Of a DNA stretch of 64,000 bases, positions 52,439-62,260 are shown piece after piece; position 1 is the first letter of the stretch, and each line of letters starts with the position of its first letter. The position numbers and the translations under genes are program-made. Below the pieces are notes generated by a model. The model saw only the letters and a list, made by a program, of their open reading frames with translations, was not told where the DNA came from and searched no databases. The stretch comes from Aquitalea magnusonii (GTDB lineage: Bacteria; Pseudomonadota; Gammaproteobacteria; Burkholderiales; Chromobacteriaceae), in NCBI RefSeq assembly GCF_002217795.2, contig NZ_AP018823.1, positions 2,852,001 to 2,916,000 on the forward strand, in the 5' to 3' direction.

Positions 52439-53366
52439 GCCGGTTTGCCGCCACCGGCTTGTCAGCCAGCAGCGGCAACTGCAATAAGGCTGCCGTCATG
52501 CGCTGGGCCAGGTAATACAAGGAACCCACCCCGCCATAACTCCAGGCCGGAGCCACCGCAGCCAGCCGCTGCTGCCGGACAAAGGGCATGCCCTGCCACA
52601 GCGGGCTGACAAACAGCCGCCCGGCTTCAGCAAACGGCTGCTGATACAGCACCACCTCGTCCTGCCAGGCGGCCATATCCACCACCCTCTGCTGGCGGAT
52701 TCCCCATACCGAAGCGGCCGGCGTGCCGGTGGTATTGAGCCCCAGCCGACGCAAGGCCAGCACCGGCATGGCATTGCTGCCATACACATACACGCTGGAG
52801 GCATTGGCAAAACGGATCACCTGCACCCGCGGCAGACGCCGGGCACCATGTGCCTGCAATTGGGCACGCAATTGCGCAAAGCCCTGTGCCAGTTGGCCCA
52901 GCCTGGCTCTAGCCTGCGGCTGGCGGCCCAACACCCGGCCCAGTTGCAGGAAAATCGCTTCGGCCGCCTGGGCATGGTCCTCGTCCTGGCGGAAAGCATC
53001 GATGGTCAGCACCGGCGCAATGGCTTGCAGCCGTGGGCGCAAGGCACCCAGCACCGGACTGCTCAGAATCAGATCGGGCTTCAGGCTGGCCAGCAATTCC
53101 AGATTCGGCTCCAGTCGGCTGCCTGCGGACAGCACCCTGCCCGGCAACAAGGGCTGCGCCACCCAGCGCCGGTAATCGTCGGCATCCGCCACCGCCAGCG
53201 GGGTGATCCCCAGCTCCAGCAGGTTTTCTGCCGCCTCCCAGCTGAGCGCCACAATCCGCTTGGCCGCAGGCTGGGCGCGGGCAGCAGCCAGTTCGTCAAT
53301 TCCGCCGGCAAAGGCGCAGCCCAGCACCGCCCAGCACAGCAGGACACCAAGCCAGTAAAGCCTCAT
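52416..53366 (-). CDS. Iron-hydroxamate ABC transporter, substrate-binding protein
   Basis: 316 residues. The N-terminal signal peptide MRLYWLGVLLCWAVLGCAFA may be Sec (cut after AFA) or an imperfect lipobox (VLGC). The rest is a class III periplasmic-binding fold of the FhuD/FecB type (KRIVALSWEAAENLLELGIT; ASLKPDLILSSPVLGA; IDAFRQDEDHAQAAEAIFLQ). It would hand ferric hydroxamate to the FhuB-like permease, with which it shares a 4-bp overlap. Last gene of the siderophore operon; it overlaps the end of moaA on the other strand by 23 bp. Confidence 0.9.
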   Translation of the reverse strand: MRLYWLGVLLCWAVLGCAFAGGIDELAAARAQPAAKRIVALSWEAAENLLELGITPLAVADADDYRRWVAQPLLPGRVLSAGSRLEPNLELLASLKPDLILSSPVLGALRPRLQAIAPVLTIDAFRQDEDHAQAAEAIFLQLGRVLGRQPQARARLGQLAQGFAQLRAQLQAHGARRLPRVQVIRFANASSVYVYGSNAMPVLALRRLGLNTTGTPAASVWGIRQQRVVDMAAWQDEVVLYQQPFAEAGRLFVSPLWQGMPFVRQQRLAAVAPAWSYGGVGSLYYLAQRMTAALLQLPLLADKPVAANRPSLRSST

Positions 53367-55363
53367 TGCCCACCTCCCCGCCGCAGGCCTTGCCACCCCA
53401 GCAGCAGCATGAAATAACAACCGCACAATACCGATGCCAACATGCCCAGCGGCAATTGCCGCGGATAAATCACCACCCGTCCCAACCAGTCGGCCAGCAA
53501 TAGCAAGCCGGCCCCCAGCAAGGCAGCCACCACCAGTTGGTTTGCCGCCCGCCGTGCGCCCAGCATGCTGGCAATATGTGGTGCCAGCAGGCCCAGAAAC
53601 GCCACCGGCCCCAGTACCGAGGTGACTGCCGCCGTCAATAGCGCCACCAGCAGCAACAGCAGCAGCCGGGCGGCGCTCAGATGCAGGCCACGGCCTTGCG
53701 CCAGGCCATCGCCCAGGCTGAGCAGGGTCAACACCCGCTGGCAGGCCAGCGCCGCCAGCGCCAACAACAGCACCGTCAGGCTGAGCCACACCGCCTGCGC
53801 CGGTGTCACCCGGTAACTGGAACCGGACAACCAGGCCAATACCGCCAGGCCGTCCGGCGTGCCCTTGGCCAGCACTGTTTGCAACATGGCATCCAGCATG
53901 GCGGCCAGGGCGATGCCGCTGAGCGCCATCATGCCCGGCGCATACTGGTGGCGACGGCCCAGCCATAGCAAACCGGCCAGCACCAGCAAGGCTCCCAGCA
54001 GCGCCAGCATGGTAGCGTCCTGCTGCAAGGGCCGTCCCAGCCAGCCCGCCACCAGCAGCATGCACAGGGTGGAGCCAGCCGACAGACCCAGCAGATCGGG
54101 GCTGGCCAGCGGATTACGCAGCAGCCGCTGCAATAGCACGCCAGCCAGCGCCAGGCCCGCCCCGGCACTCAGGGCCACCAGGCTGCGCGGCCAGCGCAGC
54201 GACCATAACAAGGCATCCGGCCAACCCCATTGCCAACCATCGGGGCCGGGGGCCAGCGCGATGCTCAGCCAGCCCAAGCCCAGCAAGGCCAGCAACAGCA
54301 GCAGCCAATCGCCGGTACGCCAACGGCGCTGACCGCCGGCCATGTGCAGCACGGCCGCTTGCTGGGCCGTGCTCAGGCTGCGCCGCACCAGCCACAGCAG
54401 CAGCGGCCCGCCCAGCAAGGCAGTCACCGCGCCGCTGGGCAGGCTGCTGCCGGCCCAATGGCCAATGGCCAGTGCCAGACAATCGCTGCCCAGCAAACAG
54501 CCCGCGCCCAGCAGCGCACTATAGGCCAGTTGCGCCAGCGGACGGCGCGCGCCCAGCAACTGGGCCAGATTGGGGGCCAGCAGGCCGATGAAACCGATCA
54601 GCCCCACCGCCGTCACCGTCGCCGCGCTAAGCCACAATGCCGCCAGCAATAGCAGCAGAATGGTGCCCAGCGCCAGTCCACGGCCACGCGCAGCAGCCAC
54701 GCCCAGCGACAGCATGGCCAGCGGACGCGGAGCCAGCCAGAACAGCAAGGCAGCCGGAAGCAGGCGCGGCCACAGCCACTGCGCCCATTGCCAATCAATC
54801 TGCGCCAGATCGCCGGCACCCCAGACAAACAGATTGCTGGCGTACTGGTCGTGCAATAACACCAGCATGGTGGCCATGCCGCCCAGCAGCAGATTCACCG
54901 CCATGCCGGCCAGCACCAGCGGCAAGCCGTTCAGCCCGCGCGGCCCTGCCAGCAGCAAGACCAGCCCCAGTGCCAGCATGGCACCCAGCAAGGCCGGCCA
55001 GCCGCTGCTCAAGGACGGATTGTCGGGCAGCACCACGGCGGCCAGCACCACACCCAGCCAGGCACCCGATGAAATGCCCAGCGTCATCGGAGACACCAGC
55101 CGATTGCCGCTGAGTTGTTGCAGCACGCTGCCAGACAAACCCAAGGCGGCCCCGGCCAGCAGCGCCATCACCATGCGCGGCAGGCTGGCGTAATAAAACT
55201 GCAGGCTGGCAATGTCCTGCTGCTGCCACCACGGCCCGGCAGGCGGCATGCCACCGTTAAGCCACAGGTGCAAGCCAGCCAGCAGGCAGAGCACCGGCAA
55301 TATCCAGCGCAGATGGGCATGCGCCCCGGCCCCCAGGCCGGGCTTGGCAATCACATGTTCCAT
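53363..55363 (-). CDS. fhuB: FhuB-type double-length iron-siderophore permease
   Basis: 666 residues, about 20 transmembrane segments made of two FecCD-type halves (about 1-330 and 340-666). Each half has the conserved blocks (LGISSGAWLGVVLAA; VTAVGLIGFIGLLAPNLAQL in the first, LGLSAGSTLCMLLVA; VTSVLGPVAFLGLLAPHIAS in the second). A fused permease of this length is diagnostic of FhuB, since most FecCD systems use two subunits. With the ATPase and binding protein it imports ferric hydroxamate to the cytoplasm. It starts 1 bp after the ATPase gene stop. Confidence 0.94.
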   Translation of the reverse strand: MEHVIAKPGLGAGAHAHLRWILPVLCLLAGLHLWLNGGMPPAGPWWQQQDIASLQFYYASLPRMVMALLAGAALGLSGSVLQQLSGNRLVSPMTLGISSGAWLGVVLAAVVLPDNPSLSSGWPALLGAMLALGLVLLLAGPRGLNGLPLVLAGMAVNLLLGGMATMLVLLHDQYASNLFVWGAGDLAQIDWQWAQWLWPRLLPAALLFWLAPRPLAMLSLGVAAARGRGLALGTILLLLLAALWLSAATVTAVGLIGFIGLLAPNLAQLLGARRPLAQLAYSALLGAGCLLGSDCLALAIGHWAGSSLPSGAVTALLGGPLLLWLVRRSLSTAQQAAVLHMAGGQRRWRTGDWLLLLLALLGLGWLSIALAPGPDGWQWGWPDALLWSLRWPRSLVALSAGAGLALAGVLLQRLLRNPLASPDLLGLSAGSTLCMLLVAGWLGRPLQQDATMLALLGALLVLAGLLWLGRRHQYAPGMMALSGIALAAMLDAMLQTVLAKGTPDGLAVLAWLSGSSYRVTPAQAVWLSLTVLLLALAALACQRVLTLLSLGDGLAQGRGLHLSAARLLLLLLVALLTAAVTSVLGPVAFLGLLAPHIASMLGARRAANQLVVAALLGAGLLLLADWLGRVVIYPRQLPLGMLASVLCGCYFMLLLGWQGLRRGGGQ

Positions 55364-55364
55364 C

Positions 55365-56132
55365 TCAGGCCACCACCGCCACCGGACAGGCCTGCCCGGC
55401 CTGCTCCAGCACGCGGATTTCTATGCCGTACAGGCCGGACAGCCGCGGCGAATGCAATAATTCCAGCGGACTGCCGTCAAAATACAAGGCACCACGCTGC
55501 AAGGCGATGATGCGGTCGGCAAAGCGGGCGGCCAGGTTCAGATCATGCAGCACCACCACCACGCCACGTCCGGTCTGCTGGTTCAAACGGCGCAGCAGGC
55601 CCATCATTTCGTATTGATGGGCCAGATCCAGCGCCGAGGTGGGCTCATCCAGCAGCAGCAGCGGCGATTGCTGGGCCAGCAACATGGCAATCCAGACCCG
55701 CTGGCGCTCACCGCCGGACAGGCTGTCCGCCGCCCGCGCCGCATACTGGCTGACGTCGGCATCGGCCATCGCCTGCGCCACCACGGCGCTATCCTGCTCC
55801 CGCCAGCGGCCAAACACCCCGCACCAGGGATAACGTCCCAGCGCCACCAGTTCGGCCACCGTCAGCCCGGCTGCGTCCGGCAGCCGCTGCGGCAAGTACG
55901 CCACCTGGCGGGCAAACTGGCGGGCGGACAGGCGGGCGCTGGGTGCGCCATTGAGCAGCACCTGCCCCTGATCGGGCTGCAACTGGCGCGCCAACACATT
56001 CATCAAGGTGGATTTACCGGAGCCGTTATGCCCCAGAATGACGGTGAATGCCGTCCCATCCAGCTGCAAGGCTGGTAACTGCAACAGGCAGCGCCCCTGA
56101 CGCCGCACCTGGATATCATGCAAGCTCAACAT
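55365..56132 (-). CDS. fhuC: FhuC-type iron-siderophore ABC ATPase
   Basis: 255 residues. Walker A GHNGSGKST (34-42), Q-loop YLPQRLP, signature LSGGERQRV, Walker B LLLLDEPTSALD and switch His in VVLHDLNLA are all intact. FepC/FhuC family by the LGRYPW-type segment. It powers the FhuB-like permease. The ATG overlaps the end of the FhuF-like gene by 17 bp, and no strong ribosome site is seen, so translation may be coupled. Confidence 0.95.
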   Translation of the reverse strand: MLSLHDIQVRRQGRCLLQLPALQLDGTAFTVILGHNGSGKSTLMNVLARQLQPDQGQVLLNGAPSARLSARQFARQVAYLPQRLPDAAGLTVAELVALGRYPWCGVFGRWREQDSAVVAQAMADADVSQYAARAADSLSGGERQRVWIAMLLAQQSPLLLLDEPTSALDLAHQYEMMGLLRRLNQQTGRGVVVVLHDLNLAARFADRIIALQRGALYFDGSPLELLHSPRLSGLYGIEIRVLEQAGQACPVAVVA

Positions 56133-56901
56133 CTTGTTGTGCCCACTCCTGTTTGAGCAGCGCAATGCGCGCTGCCGGTTTCAATTTCGGACACGTACTG
56201 CACAGTGTCCCGTCACAGCGGCGAAAATGCTGGCAGCAGGCACGCCGCTCCAGTGCCAGCCGCTCGCCGCCCTGCTCCAGCGCCACCGGCCACAGCCCGC
56301 TGGCCTGCGGCAGTTGCATTGCATCCAGCCACTGCCCACACCAGTCGGTCACGGTGGCGTTATCCAGCGCCGGGCGCTGCTGCTGCACCCGCAGCAAGGC
56401 GGCGGCCACACAATCGGCCAATAAGCGGCCTGCCAGCTTGGGGTGCAATGACTGCTGGGCGTTAAGCTGGGCATGCAGGCAGTCGGCCATCTCCGTCAGT
56501 TGCCGCGCGGCCTGCTGGCGCAGGCTGGCTATAGCGGCAGGCTGCAGCATTTGCTCTGGCAGGCTGAAACCGGCCACCATGCCGGGCAGCAAGCGCTGCT
56601 GCATGGCGCTGAAATCCGGCAGCACTGCCGCCAGCTCCACCGCCAGCACCGTGGCATAGGCGGGCTGCCACAGCAGCAGGCTCCAACTGCGGCAGCCCCA
56701 GTAATGCGGGCCGGCTTCCGGATGCTGCTGGCGCAGGTGCTGCAGCAGTTGGCTGATGGCAGCACTGGCCGTGCTGATGGCAAACTCATCCGGCGCGGGC
56801 GGCCCGACCCGGCCCTCCAGCCCGGGCAGCGCCCGGGCCAGCAGCGGCAGCAAGCGGCCCAGCGGCAGAGTGCTGCCTGCGGCCCGATCAGTCGGCCACA
56901 T
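56116..56901 (-). CDS. FhuF-like siderophore-iron reductase
   Basis: 261 residues from MWPTDRAAGSTLPLG; the longer frame upstream is a shadow of the synthetase gene. The C-terminus has the FhuF [2Fe-2S] motif CCQHFRRCDGTLCSTCP (Cys-Cys-x10-Cys-x2-Cys pattern). FhuF proteins reduce ferric hydroxamates in the cytoplasm so that iron is released as Fe(II). Position between synthetase and importer supports this role. The N-terminal 200 residues are variable and helical as usual for the family. It overlaps the synthetase end by 14 bp. Confidence 0.9.
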   Translation of the reverse strand: MWPTDRAAGSTLPLGRLLPLLARALPGLEGRVGPPAPDEFAISTASAAISQLLQHLRQQHPEAGPHYWGCRSWSLLLWQPAYATVLAVELAAVLPDFSAMQQRLLPGMVAGFSLPEQMLQPAAIASLRQQAARQLTEMADCLHAQLNAQQSLHPKLAGRLLADCVAAALLRVQQQRPALDNATVTDWCGQWLDAMQLPQASGLWPVALEQGGERLALERRACCQHFRRCDGTLCSTCPKLKPAARIALLKQEWAQQDVELA

Positions 56902-58699
56902 GATTAGCCAGAGGATTGCGCAAGGTGCCGGCAAACTTGAGGTTGCCGGCCGGGTTGGCCAGATCCAGCATTTGCTGGTTATTGCCCAGTTGCAGCCGGT
57001 TGAGGCATGAGCGGTCAAACTCCGGCATGAACAGGTCGTAGCGGGCAAAGCGCTCGGCCAGTTGCGGGAATTGCGCCTGGTAAGTGCGCACGCACTGGCC
57101 TACCTCCTGCCAGAACGCTTGCTCCGGCAGGCCGCAATGCTCATCCAGAATGGCGGACAGGTAGCGGAAGAAGCCGTCGAACACATCGGTGAACAAGGCC
57201 AGCAGCTTCATGTGCTCCGGCACCTTCACCGCCAGCCGCGCCACTGCCGGCGGCAGGGCGGCGTCCGGGTTCAGGATGGCGGCTTCCTCCGCGATGTCCT
57301 TCATGATGGCGCGCTGCGGGATATTGTTTTCCAGCTGCAGGATGAGGTTTTCCCCGTGCGGCATGAACACCAGCTCGTGGGCATAGAAGCAATGCAGCAG
57401 CGGTGCCAGATAGGCTTGCAGATAGCGCGCCACCCAGTTGCGCGCATCCAGGCCGGAACTCCTGATCAGCGCGGCCAGCAAGGATTCCCCGGCCGCATCG
57501 ATATGCAGCAGCGCGGCCATGGTCATCAGCCGCTTGCCCGGTGCCAGCAAGGACGCGGGGCTTTCACGCCACAGTGCCGACAACATTTTCTTGTACGGCG
57601 AGTCCTTGCTGATGCCGCTGTCGAAATAGGGATTGCGAAAACCGATGGAGGCCACTTCGCGCAAAATGGCAAAGCCTTGCTGGCGCAGGTAGGCATCGCT
57701 ATCCACCAGTTGGCGGATCCAGTCGTTGATGGCCGGGGTGGCCAGCATGTAATACGGCGACAGCCCGCGCATGAAGCCCATATTGAGAATGGACAGCGCG
57801 GTTTTCACATAGCGGCGCTGCGGCTGGCTGATGTTATAGAAGGTGCGGATGGACTGCTGCGCCAGATAGGCATCCTCGCCATAACCCAGGCAGACGATAT
57901 GGCGCTGTGCCACTTCCGGCGCAAAGGAAATGGCCAGCTTGTTGAACCACTGCCAAGGGTGGGCCGGCATCAGCAGGTAGTCGTCCATGTCCAGTTGCTG
58001 CGCGGCCAGTTGGCGGGCAAAACCGGCCAGTATCTCGCTGCCCAGCTCTTCTTGCAGCAGGCGCTGGTAGTCCAGATCGGCCGCGCACGAGAAGGTGGCG
58101 CGTGCCTTGTGTACCGCCAGCCAGATCAGGCGCTGCGGTGCCGCGGCTTCCGGCGCATGGCGCAGGTAGTCCACCGCATCAAAGCCGATACGGCCATTAT
58201 TGGCGACAAAGCCCGGATGCCCTTCCATCATCGAGGTTTCCACCGACTGGAAATCCGCCCGGGTCAGCTCCTCGGCACTCAGTCCGCCACGGGCATGCTT
58301 GTAGGCACTGCCATACAGGGTGCTGCTGATTTCCTCCAGGTACACCGGCATCATGTCGTCGCCAATGCCCAGCACCGCCTTGAATTCGATGATGAAGGCC
58401 AGCGCGTCCAGCTCGGCGTCGGCCCCCCGCACGGTGCGCTGGATGGATGCCGGGTCGATCAGCCAGTGCTCCAGCGCCAGCACACGAGCGCGGAAAGTGT
58501 ATGCGCCGCTGCCATCCGGAATGGGCAGGCGGTATTCGCCCCAGCCGTCCTCTTGTTGCTGCAGTTCTGGTGTCAGCAACAGTTCGTGCGAGAACTCGGC
58601 AATGGCCTTGCGCAGCAGCAGGCGGTTGACCTTGGCCCAGATGGCCGGCTGCAGATGGGAAACCAGTTGTTGCGGATGTTGATGATTGACGTTTTGCAT
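56888..58699 (-). CDS. alcC: NIS siderophore synthetase (AlcC/IucC-like)
   Basis: 603 residues from the ATG after AAGGAACACC. IucA/IucC family motifs: EGHPGFVANNGRIGFD, MPAHPWQW, KTALSILNMGFMRGLSPYY and MPHGENLIL. The length and single-copy setting fit the type C synthetases (AlcC, PubC, DesD) that couple N-hydroxy-N-succinyl diamine units head to tail, often closing a ring, rather than the IucA/IucC pair that uses citrate. Product is likely a dihydroxamate such as alcaligin, putrebactin or bisucaberin; which one cannot be told from sequence alone. Confidence 0.92.
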   Translation of the reverse strand: MQNVNHQHPQQLVSHLQPAIWAKVNRLLLRKAIAEFSHELLLTPELQQQEDGWGEYRLPIPDGSGAYTFRARVLALEHWLIDPASIQRTVRGADAELDALAFIIEFKAVLGIGDDMMPVYLEEISSTLYGSAYKHARGGLSAEELTRADFQSVETSMMEGHPGFVANNGRIGFDAVDYLRHAPEAAAPQRLIWLAVHKARATFSCAADLDYQRLLQEELGSEILAGFARQLAAQQLDMDDYLLMPAHPWQWFNKLAISFAPEVAQRHIVCLGYGEDAYLAQQSIRTFYNISQPQRRYVKTALSILNMGFMRGLSPYYMLATPAINDWIRQLVDSDAYLRQQGFAILREVASIGFRNPYFDSGISKDSPYKKMLSALWRESPASLLAPGKRLMTMAALLHIDAAGESLLAALIRSSGLDARNWVARYLQAYLAPLLHCFYAHELVFMPHGENLILQLENNIPQRAIMKDIAEEAAILNPDAALPPAVARLAVKVPEHMKLLALFTDVFDGFFRYLSAILDEHCGLPEQAFWQEVGQCVRTYQAQFPQLAERFARYDLFMPEFDRSCLNRLQLGNNQQMLDLANPAGNLKFAGTLRNPLANHVAD

Positions 58700-58760
58700 G
58701 GTGTTCCTTGCACCAGGGCGTGGCTGCCTGACAGCGGCTGCCCCGGCAGGGTAAATGTTG

Positions 58761-59357
58761 TCAGAGTACACACGCGGCCTGGCCGGCGATGGCTTGCAGA
58801 TGGGCGTCAAACTGCGCCCGCGTGCAGAAGGCCAGCGCGGCGCGCTTGTGCGGCAGCGCGATCTCGCCGTGATAGACAAAGCCGGCATAGCGGTTGAGCT
58901 GGTGGATCTTGTCGTTGCGCACATCCGGCTCCACCACGACGCGGCGGACGGATGGCTCGGCAAACAGGGCCGCCAGCACCGTATCCATCGCCACCCGGCT
59001 AAAACCGCTGCGCGGCTGCGCTGGCGGAGCCAGCAGCAAATGCATGCCGATATCGCCGGGCTGCACCGGGTAATGGCGGCCCAGTTCGTCATGGGCCGGG
59101 TCGTAGCGCTCCATCAGGAAAGCCGGTGCATCATCCAGCCAGGCCAGCCAGGCCTGGGCATGGCCACTGGCCTGCAAGCTGGCATAGGCGGCAGTGACCG
59201 CCGCCAAGTCATGCCCCTGCATGCCCCAGTAGCGGGCGTAATCACGCTGCACCCAGTCATGCAGCAAGGGGATGTCCTCGGGAATGCGCAAGGCATGCAG
59301 GCGAAAGCAGCCAAAACCCTCCACCTGACGGGTGAACAAAGGTAAACGCGCCGTCAT
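58761..59357 (-). CDS. alcB: GNAT acyltransferase for hydroxamate formation (AlcB-like)
   Basis: 198 residues from the ATG after AAGGAG. AlcB/IucB-type GNAT: LHDWVQRDYARYWGMQG at the N-terminus and the acyl-CoA fold ending VEPDVRNDKIHQLNRYAGFV, then YHGEIALPHKRAALAF. It would acylate (probably succinylate) an N-hydroxydiamine to give the hydroxamate. The acyl group is inferred from the synthetase type. Start overlaps the exporter stop by 4 bp. Confidence 0.92.
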   Translation of the reverse strand: MTARLPLFTRQVEGFGCFRLHALRIPEDIPLLHDWVQRDYARYWGMQGHDLAAVTAAYASLQASGHAQAWLAWLDDAPAFLMERYDPAHDELGRHYPVQPGDIGMHLLLAPPAQPRSGFSRVAMDTVLAALFAEPSVRRVVVEPDVRNDKIHQLNRYAGFVYHGEIALPHKRAALAFCTRAQFDAHLQAIAGQAACVL

Positions 59358-60529
59358 GGGCAAACTCCTTGGGAAAGCGCCGGGGCAGGTTCCCGCAGCA
59401 ATACAGGGGATAACAGCCAGCACAGCAGCAGCCCCAGCGCCGCAGCGACAAACGGGGCCAGCAAGCCATGGCCTGCCACCAGCACACCGGCAGCGGAAGA
59501 GGACAGCAACACGCCCAGGTTCTGGCACAGGCTGATGCGGCTGTAGTCACGGGCATAGCGTGCCGGGCTGCTGTGGCGGAACAATTGCAGGTCCAGCCAC
59601 ACCGTCAACTGGAACAGCGCCCAGCCAAACAGGCAGCGCCCCAGCAATAGCAGTGGCAGCCAGGGCTGGGCCTGCAACAGCAGACCGGCCGCCCCCAGCC
59701 ACCACAGGTGGCGCAGGCCAGCAGTTGCCGTCAGGCCACGCTGCGAACGCCGCCGCGCATGCCACAAACCCAGCAAGGCCATGGCGGCAGGCAGGGCAAA
59801 CACCGCCGCAGCCAGCAGGCTGTTGTCGATACCGCTTTGCTGCTGCCAGTACAGGGCAAAGAAGCCGCGCACCAGATAGGCACTGCAGTAGAACAACAAC
59901 ATCAGCAGTCCCAGCCGCCACAGCGCAGCACCTGCCGCCTGCGGGCTGGCTGCCTGCTCCTGCTCGGCCTCCGCAACCGCAGATGACACATGCGGATGCC
60001 AGCGCAGCCACAGGCACAGGGCCATCTGCAGCAGGTCTGCCAGCGCCATCAGCAAGAAGATATCCCCCGGTGGCAACAGGCCCAGCAAGGCACCGCCCAG
60101 CAAGGCGCCGCCGATGCCACCAAAGTGGACAATCACCGACAGCAGGCCGATCAGGCTGCCATGCTGTTGCCGTGGGGTCTGGCTCATCAGCAGCGGGTAG
60201 ATCAGCAGATAGCTGGCCTTGCACGCCACCATGCTCAGCGATGCCAGCCAGAAGACCGCCATGCTGTTGCTGAAGGCGCTGCACAGGCATAGCAAGGCTG
60301 CTGCCAACTGGGTGACAGGCAGTAGCCGCAGCAAGGCCACCCGCCGTGCCAGTGCCGCCCAGGCGGGCAGCGCCAGCATCACCACCAGGCACATGGCGGC
60401 CAGGTAATTGCCCACCAGACTGGCATCGTTCACCCCGAAGCGGCTGGCAAAGTACTGGGGATAAAACGGCAGCAATACCGCATCGCCCACCACCGCCAGG
60501 CTGGTCAGGGTCAGCAATACCCGCCTCAT
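59354..60529 (-). CDS. MFS exporter, probable siderophore efflux
   Basis: 391 residues, 12 hydrophobic segments, MFS fold (AVVGDAVLLPFYPQYFASRF; HGSLIGLLSVIVHFGGIGGA; SLCQNLGVLLSSSAAGVLVA). Placement inside the siderophore operon between the hydroxylase and acyltransferase, with 4-bp overlaps on both sides, indicates export of the newly made siderophore, as AlcS does in Bordetella. Substrate is inferred only from context. The start is the ATG overlapping the hydroxylase stop. Confidence 0.88.
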   Translation of the reverse strand: MRRVLLTLTSLAVVGDAVLLPFYPQYFASRFGVNDASLVGNYLAAMCLVVMLALPAWAALARRVALLRLLPVTQLAAALLCLCSAFSNSMAVFWLASLSMVACKASYLLIYPLLMSQTPRQQHGSLIGLLSVIVHFGGIGGALLGGALLGLLPPGDIFLLMALADLLQMALCLWLRWHPHVSSAVAEAEQEQAASPQAAGAALWRLGLLMLLFYCSAYLVRGFFALYWQQQSGIDNSLLAAAVFALPAAMALLGLWHARRRSQRGLTATAGLRHLWWLGAAGLLLQAQPWLPLLLLGRCLFGWALFQLTVWLDLQLFRHSSPARYARDYSRISLCQNLGVLLSSSAAGVLVAGHGLLAPFVAAALGLLLCWLLSPVLLREPAPALSQGVCP

Positions 60530-61845
60530 GCGCTCAGGCGCTCTGGCGCGGGCTGTGACTGCGGCACGGTGAATTGCTGGAAGGCAATGCGCTGCTCCAC
60601 CGGATAGTGGGCAACCCCGGTCATGCTGCGAATCAGCCGGGCATTGCGATAGCACGCCATGCCAAGGTCGGGCGACGACAAGCCGTGGGTGTGCAGTTCG
60701 GCGTTTTGCACAAACAGGCGGTGGTCGGCATCGATGCTGTAATCGCGCGCTACGGCAAAGCGGCCACGGGCATCACGCTGGATGCGCCCGGCAATCGGTG
60801 CCAGGAAGTCTGGCTGGCGGTAGCCATAACCGGTGGCCAGCACCAGAGCGGCGGTTTCCAGCTGGAAGTCCTGCTGTTGTTCCTGCTGCTGCAAGCTGAG
60901 CACGAAGCGCCCGCTGGCCTTGTCATGCCGGCAAGCGGTAAGCACGGTATTGGCCAGCAGCAGGGTGCTGGGCGTGCCGTTCAGGTGCTTGCGGTACAAC
61001 AGTTCGTGAATGTCGTTGATCAGGCTGGCATTGATGCCCTTGAACAAGCCTTTTTGCTGCTGCAACAACTGGTCGCGCTGCGGCAGCGGCAACTGGTGGA
61101 AGTAATCCACATATTCCGGCGACGTCAGCTCCAGCGTGAGCTTGGTGTATTCCAGCGGGAAGAAACGCGGCGAGCGGGTGAGCCAGTTCAACTGGTAGCC
61201 GTAACGGTCGATGTCTTGCAGCAGGTCGTAATAAATCTCTGCCGCGCTTTGCCCGCTGCCCACGACGGTGATGGAAGGCTGGCGCTGCAAGGCGGCCTTG
61301 TCCGCCAGATAGCTGGCGGAGTGGCTGGCCTGCTGCTGTACCGACTGGCAGCACGCCGGCCACAGCGGCACGGTGCCGGTACCCAATACCAGATGGCGGC
61401 CACGGTATAGCTCGGCCTCGCCGGTGGCCAGGTTGTGGCAATGCACCTGGTAGAGGTGATTGATTTCGTCGTACTCCACCCGCTCCACCCGGCGCTGCCA
61501 GCGCAGGCTCTCCAGTTGCGCGCACACCCACTGGCAGTACTGGTTGTACTCCTGGCGCAGCATGAAAAAGTCTTCGCGGATGTAAAAGGCGTAAATCCGC
61601 CCGCTTTGCTTGAGGTAGTTCAGGAAGCTGAAACGGCTGGTGGGGTCGGCCAGCGTCACCAGGTCGGCCAGAAACGGCGTTTGCAGCGTGGCATTTTCCA
61701 GCAGCATGCCGGGATGCCAGTCAAAACCGCTGGCCTGATCGAGAAACACACCATCCAGCCCGTCCAGCGGCTGGGTCAGGCAGGCCAGGCCCAGGTTGAA
61801 AGGGCCGATGCCAATGGCAACAAAGTCATGGATCTTGTTGTTCAT
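60526..61845 (-). CDS. alcA: Diamine/amino-acid N-hydroxylase (AlcA/IucD-like)
   Basis: 439 residues. FAD site GIGPFNLGLA near the N-terminus, NADPH site VVGSGQSAAE, and the LVLATGYGYRQP motif mark the FAD-dependent N-hydroxylating monooxygenases. It hydroxylates the terminal amine of putrescine, cadaverine, ornithine or lysine in the first siderophore step; with an AlcC-type partner, putrescine or cadaverine is likeliest. First gene of the minus-strand operon, facing the Fur-box region. Confidence 0.93.
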   Translation of the reverse strand: MNNKIHDFVAIGIGPFNLGLACLTQPLDGLDGVFLDQASGFDWHPGMLLENATLQTPFLADLVTLADPTSRFSFLNYLKQSGRIYAFYIREDFFMLRQEYNQYCQWVCAQLESLRWQRRVERVEYDEINHLYQVHCHNLATGEAELYRGRHLVLGTGTVPLWPACCQSVQQQASHSASYLADKAALQRQPSITVVGSGQSAAEIYYDLLQDIDRYGYQLNWLTRSPRFFPLEYTKLTLELTSPEYVDYFHQLPLPQRDQLLQQQKGLFKGINASLINDIHELLYRKHLNGTPSTLLLANTVLTACRHDKASGRFVLSLQQQEQQQDFQLETAALVLATGYGYRQPDFLAPIAGRIQRDARGRFAVARDYSIDADHRLFVQNAELHTHGLSSPDLGMACYRNARLIRSMTGVAHYPVEQRIAFQQFTVPQSQPAPERLSA

Positions 61846-62260
61846 TGCGCCCCCCTTGTTGCAGTCAAGGCGGGATTGGCGGGTTGCGGGACTAGATTGT
61901 GCTTCATGTTTTGATTGCTCCTAGTACTGGCCGGGCCAGTGAGTGGGAGGTCCGGTCAGGGCTGGCCACCATGGGCTTGCCCTGCGGACAAGGCAGTCGC
62001 GGCGAGCGCTTACACCCCCGCCACGGGCTTACAGGAAGCCTGCCACCCAGCTTGTTGCATACCGCTCATTCCCATGAATGCCACTCCTGCAATCAGAATA
62101 TTCACAATACTATTGCGAATGATAATAATTATCAATAGCATTGTTGCATCGACACCATGCCTGCTCCACGCCACAGGCATGGTCGAGCGCTTCCCACACC
62201 ACACGCCGGCAGGGGGTCGGCTACGGGAAGTGGTATCAGTCACCCATCAAGGAAATAGTG
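61846..62260. promoter_or_regulatory. Divergent control region of the siderophore locus
   Basis: 415 bp with no gene, between the hydroxylase (minus) and the TonB-dependent receptor (plus). The key element is a Fur box near 62118-62136. The rest shows a GC-rich stretch of no recognised content (61930-62060) and the receptor leader with AAGGAA before its ATG. Confidence 0.75.
62118..62136. promoter_or_regulatory. Fur box
   Basis: AATGATAATAATTATCAAT, a near-perfect palindrome centred on TGATAATAATTATCA (62120-62134), matches the 19-bp Fur consensus GATAATGATAATCATTATC at most positions. Fe(II)-Fur bound here would repress both the biosynthesis/uptake operon and the receptor, so the whole locus turns on in iron starvation. 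Confidence 0.9.

Noticed and set aside
57062..58897. 611-codon open frame antisense to the siderophore synthetase
   Set aside because: Arg/His/Gln-rich shadow without motifs; the minus strand encodes a clear IucA/IucC-family protein.
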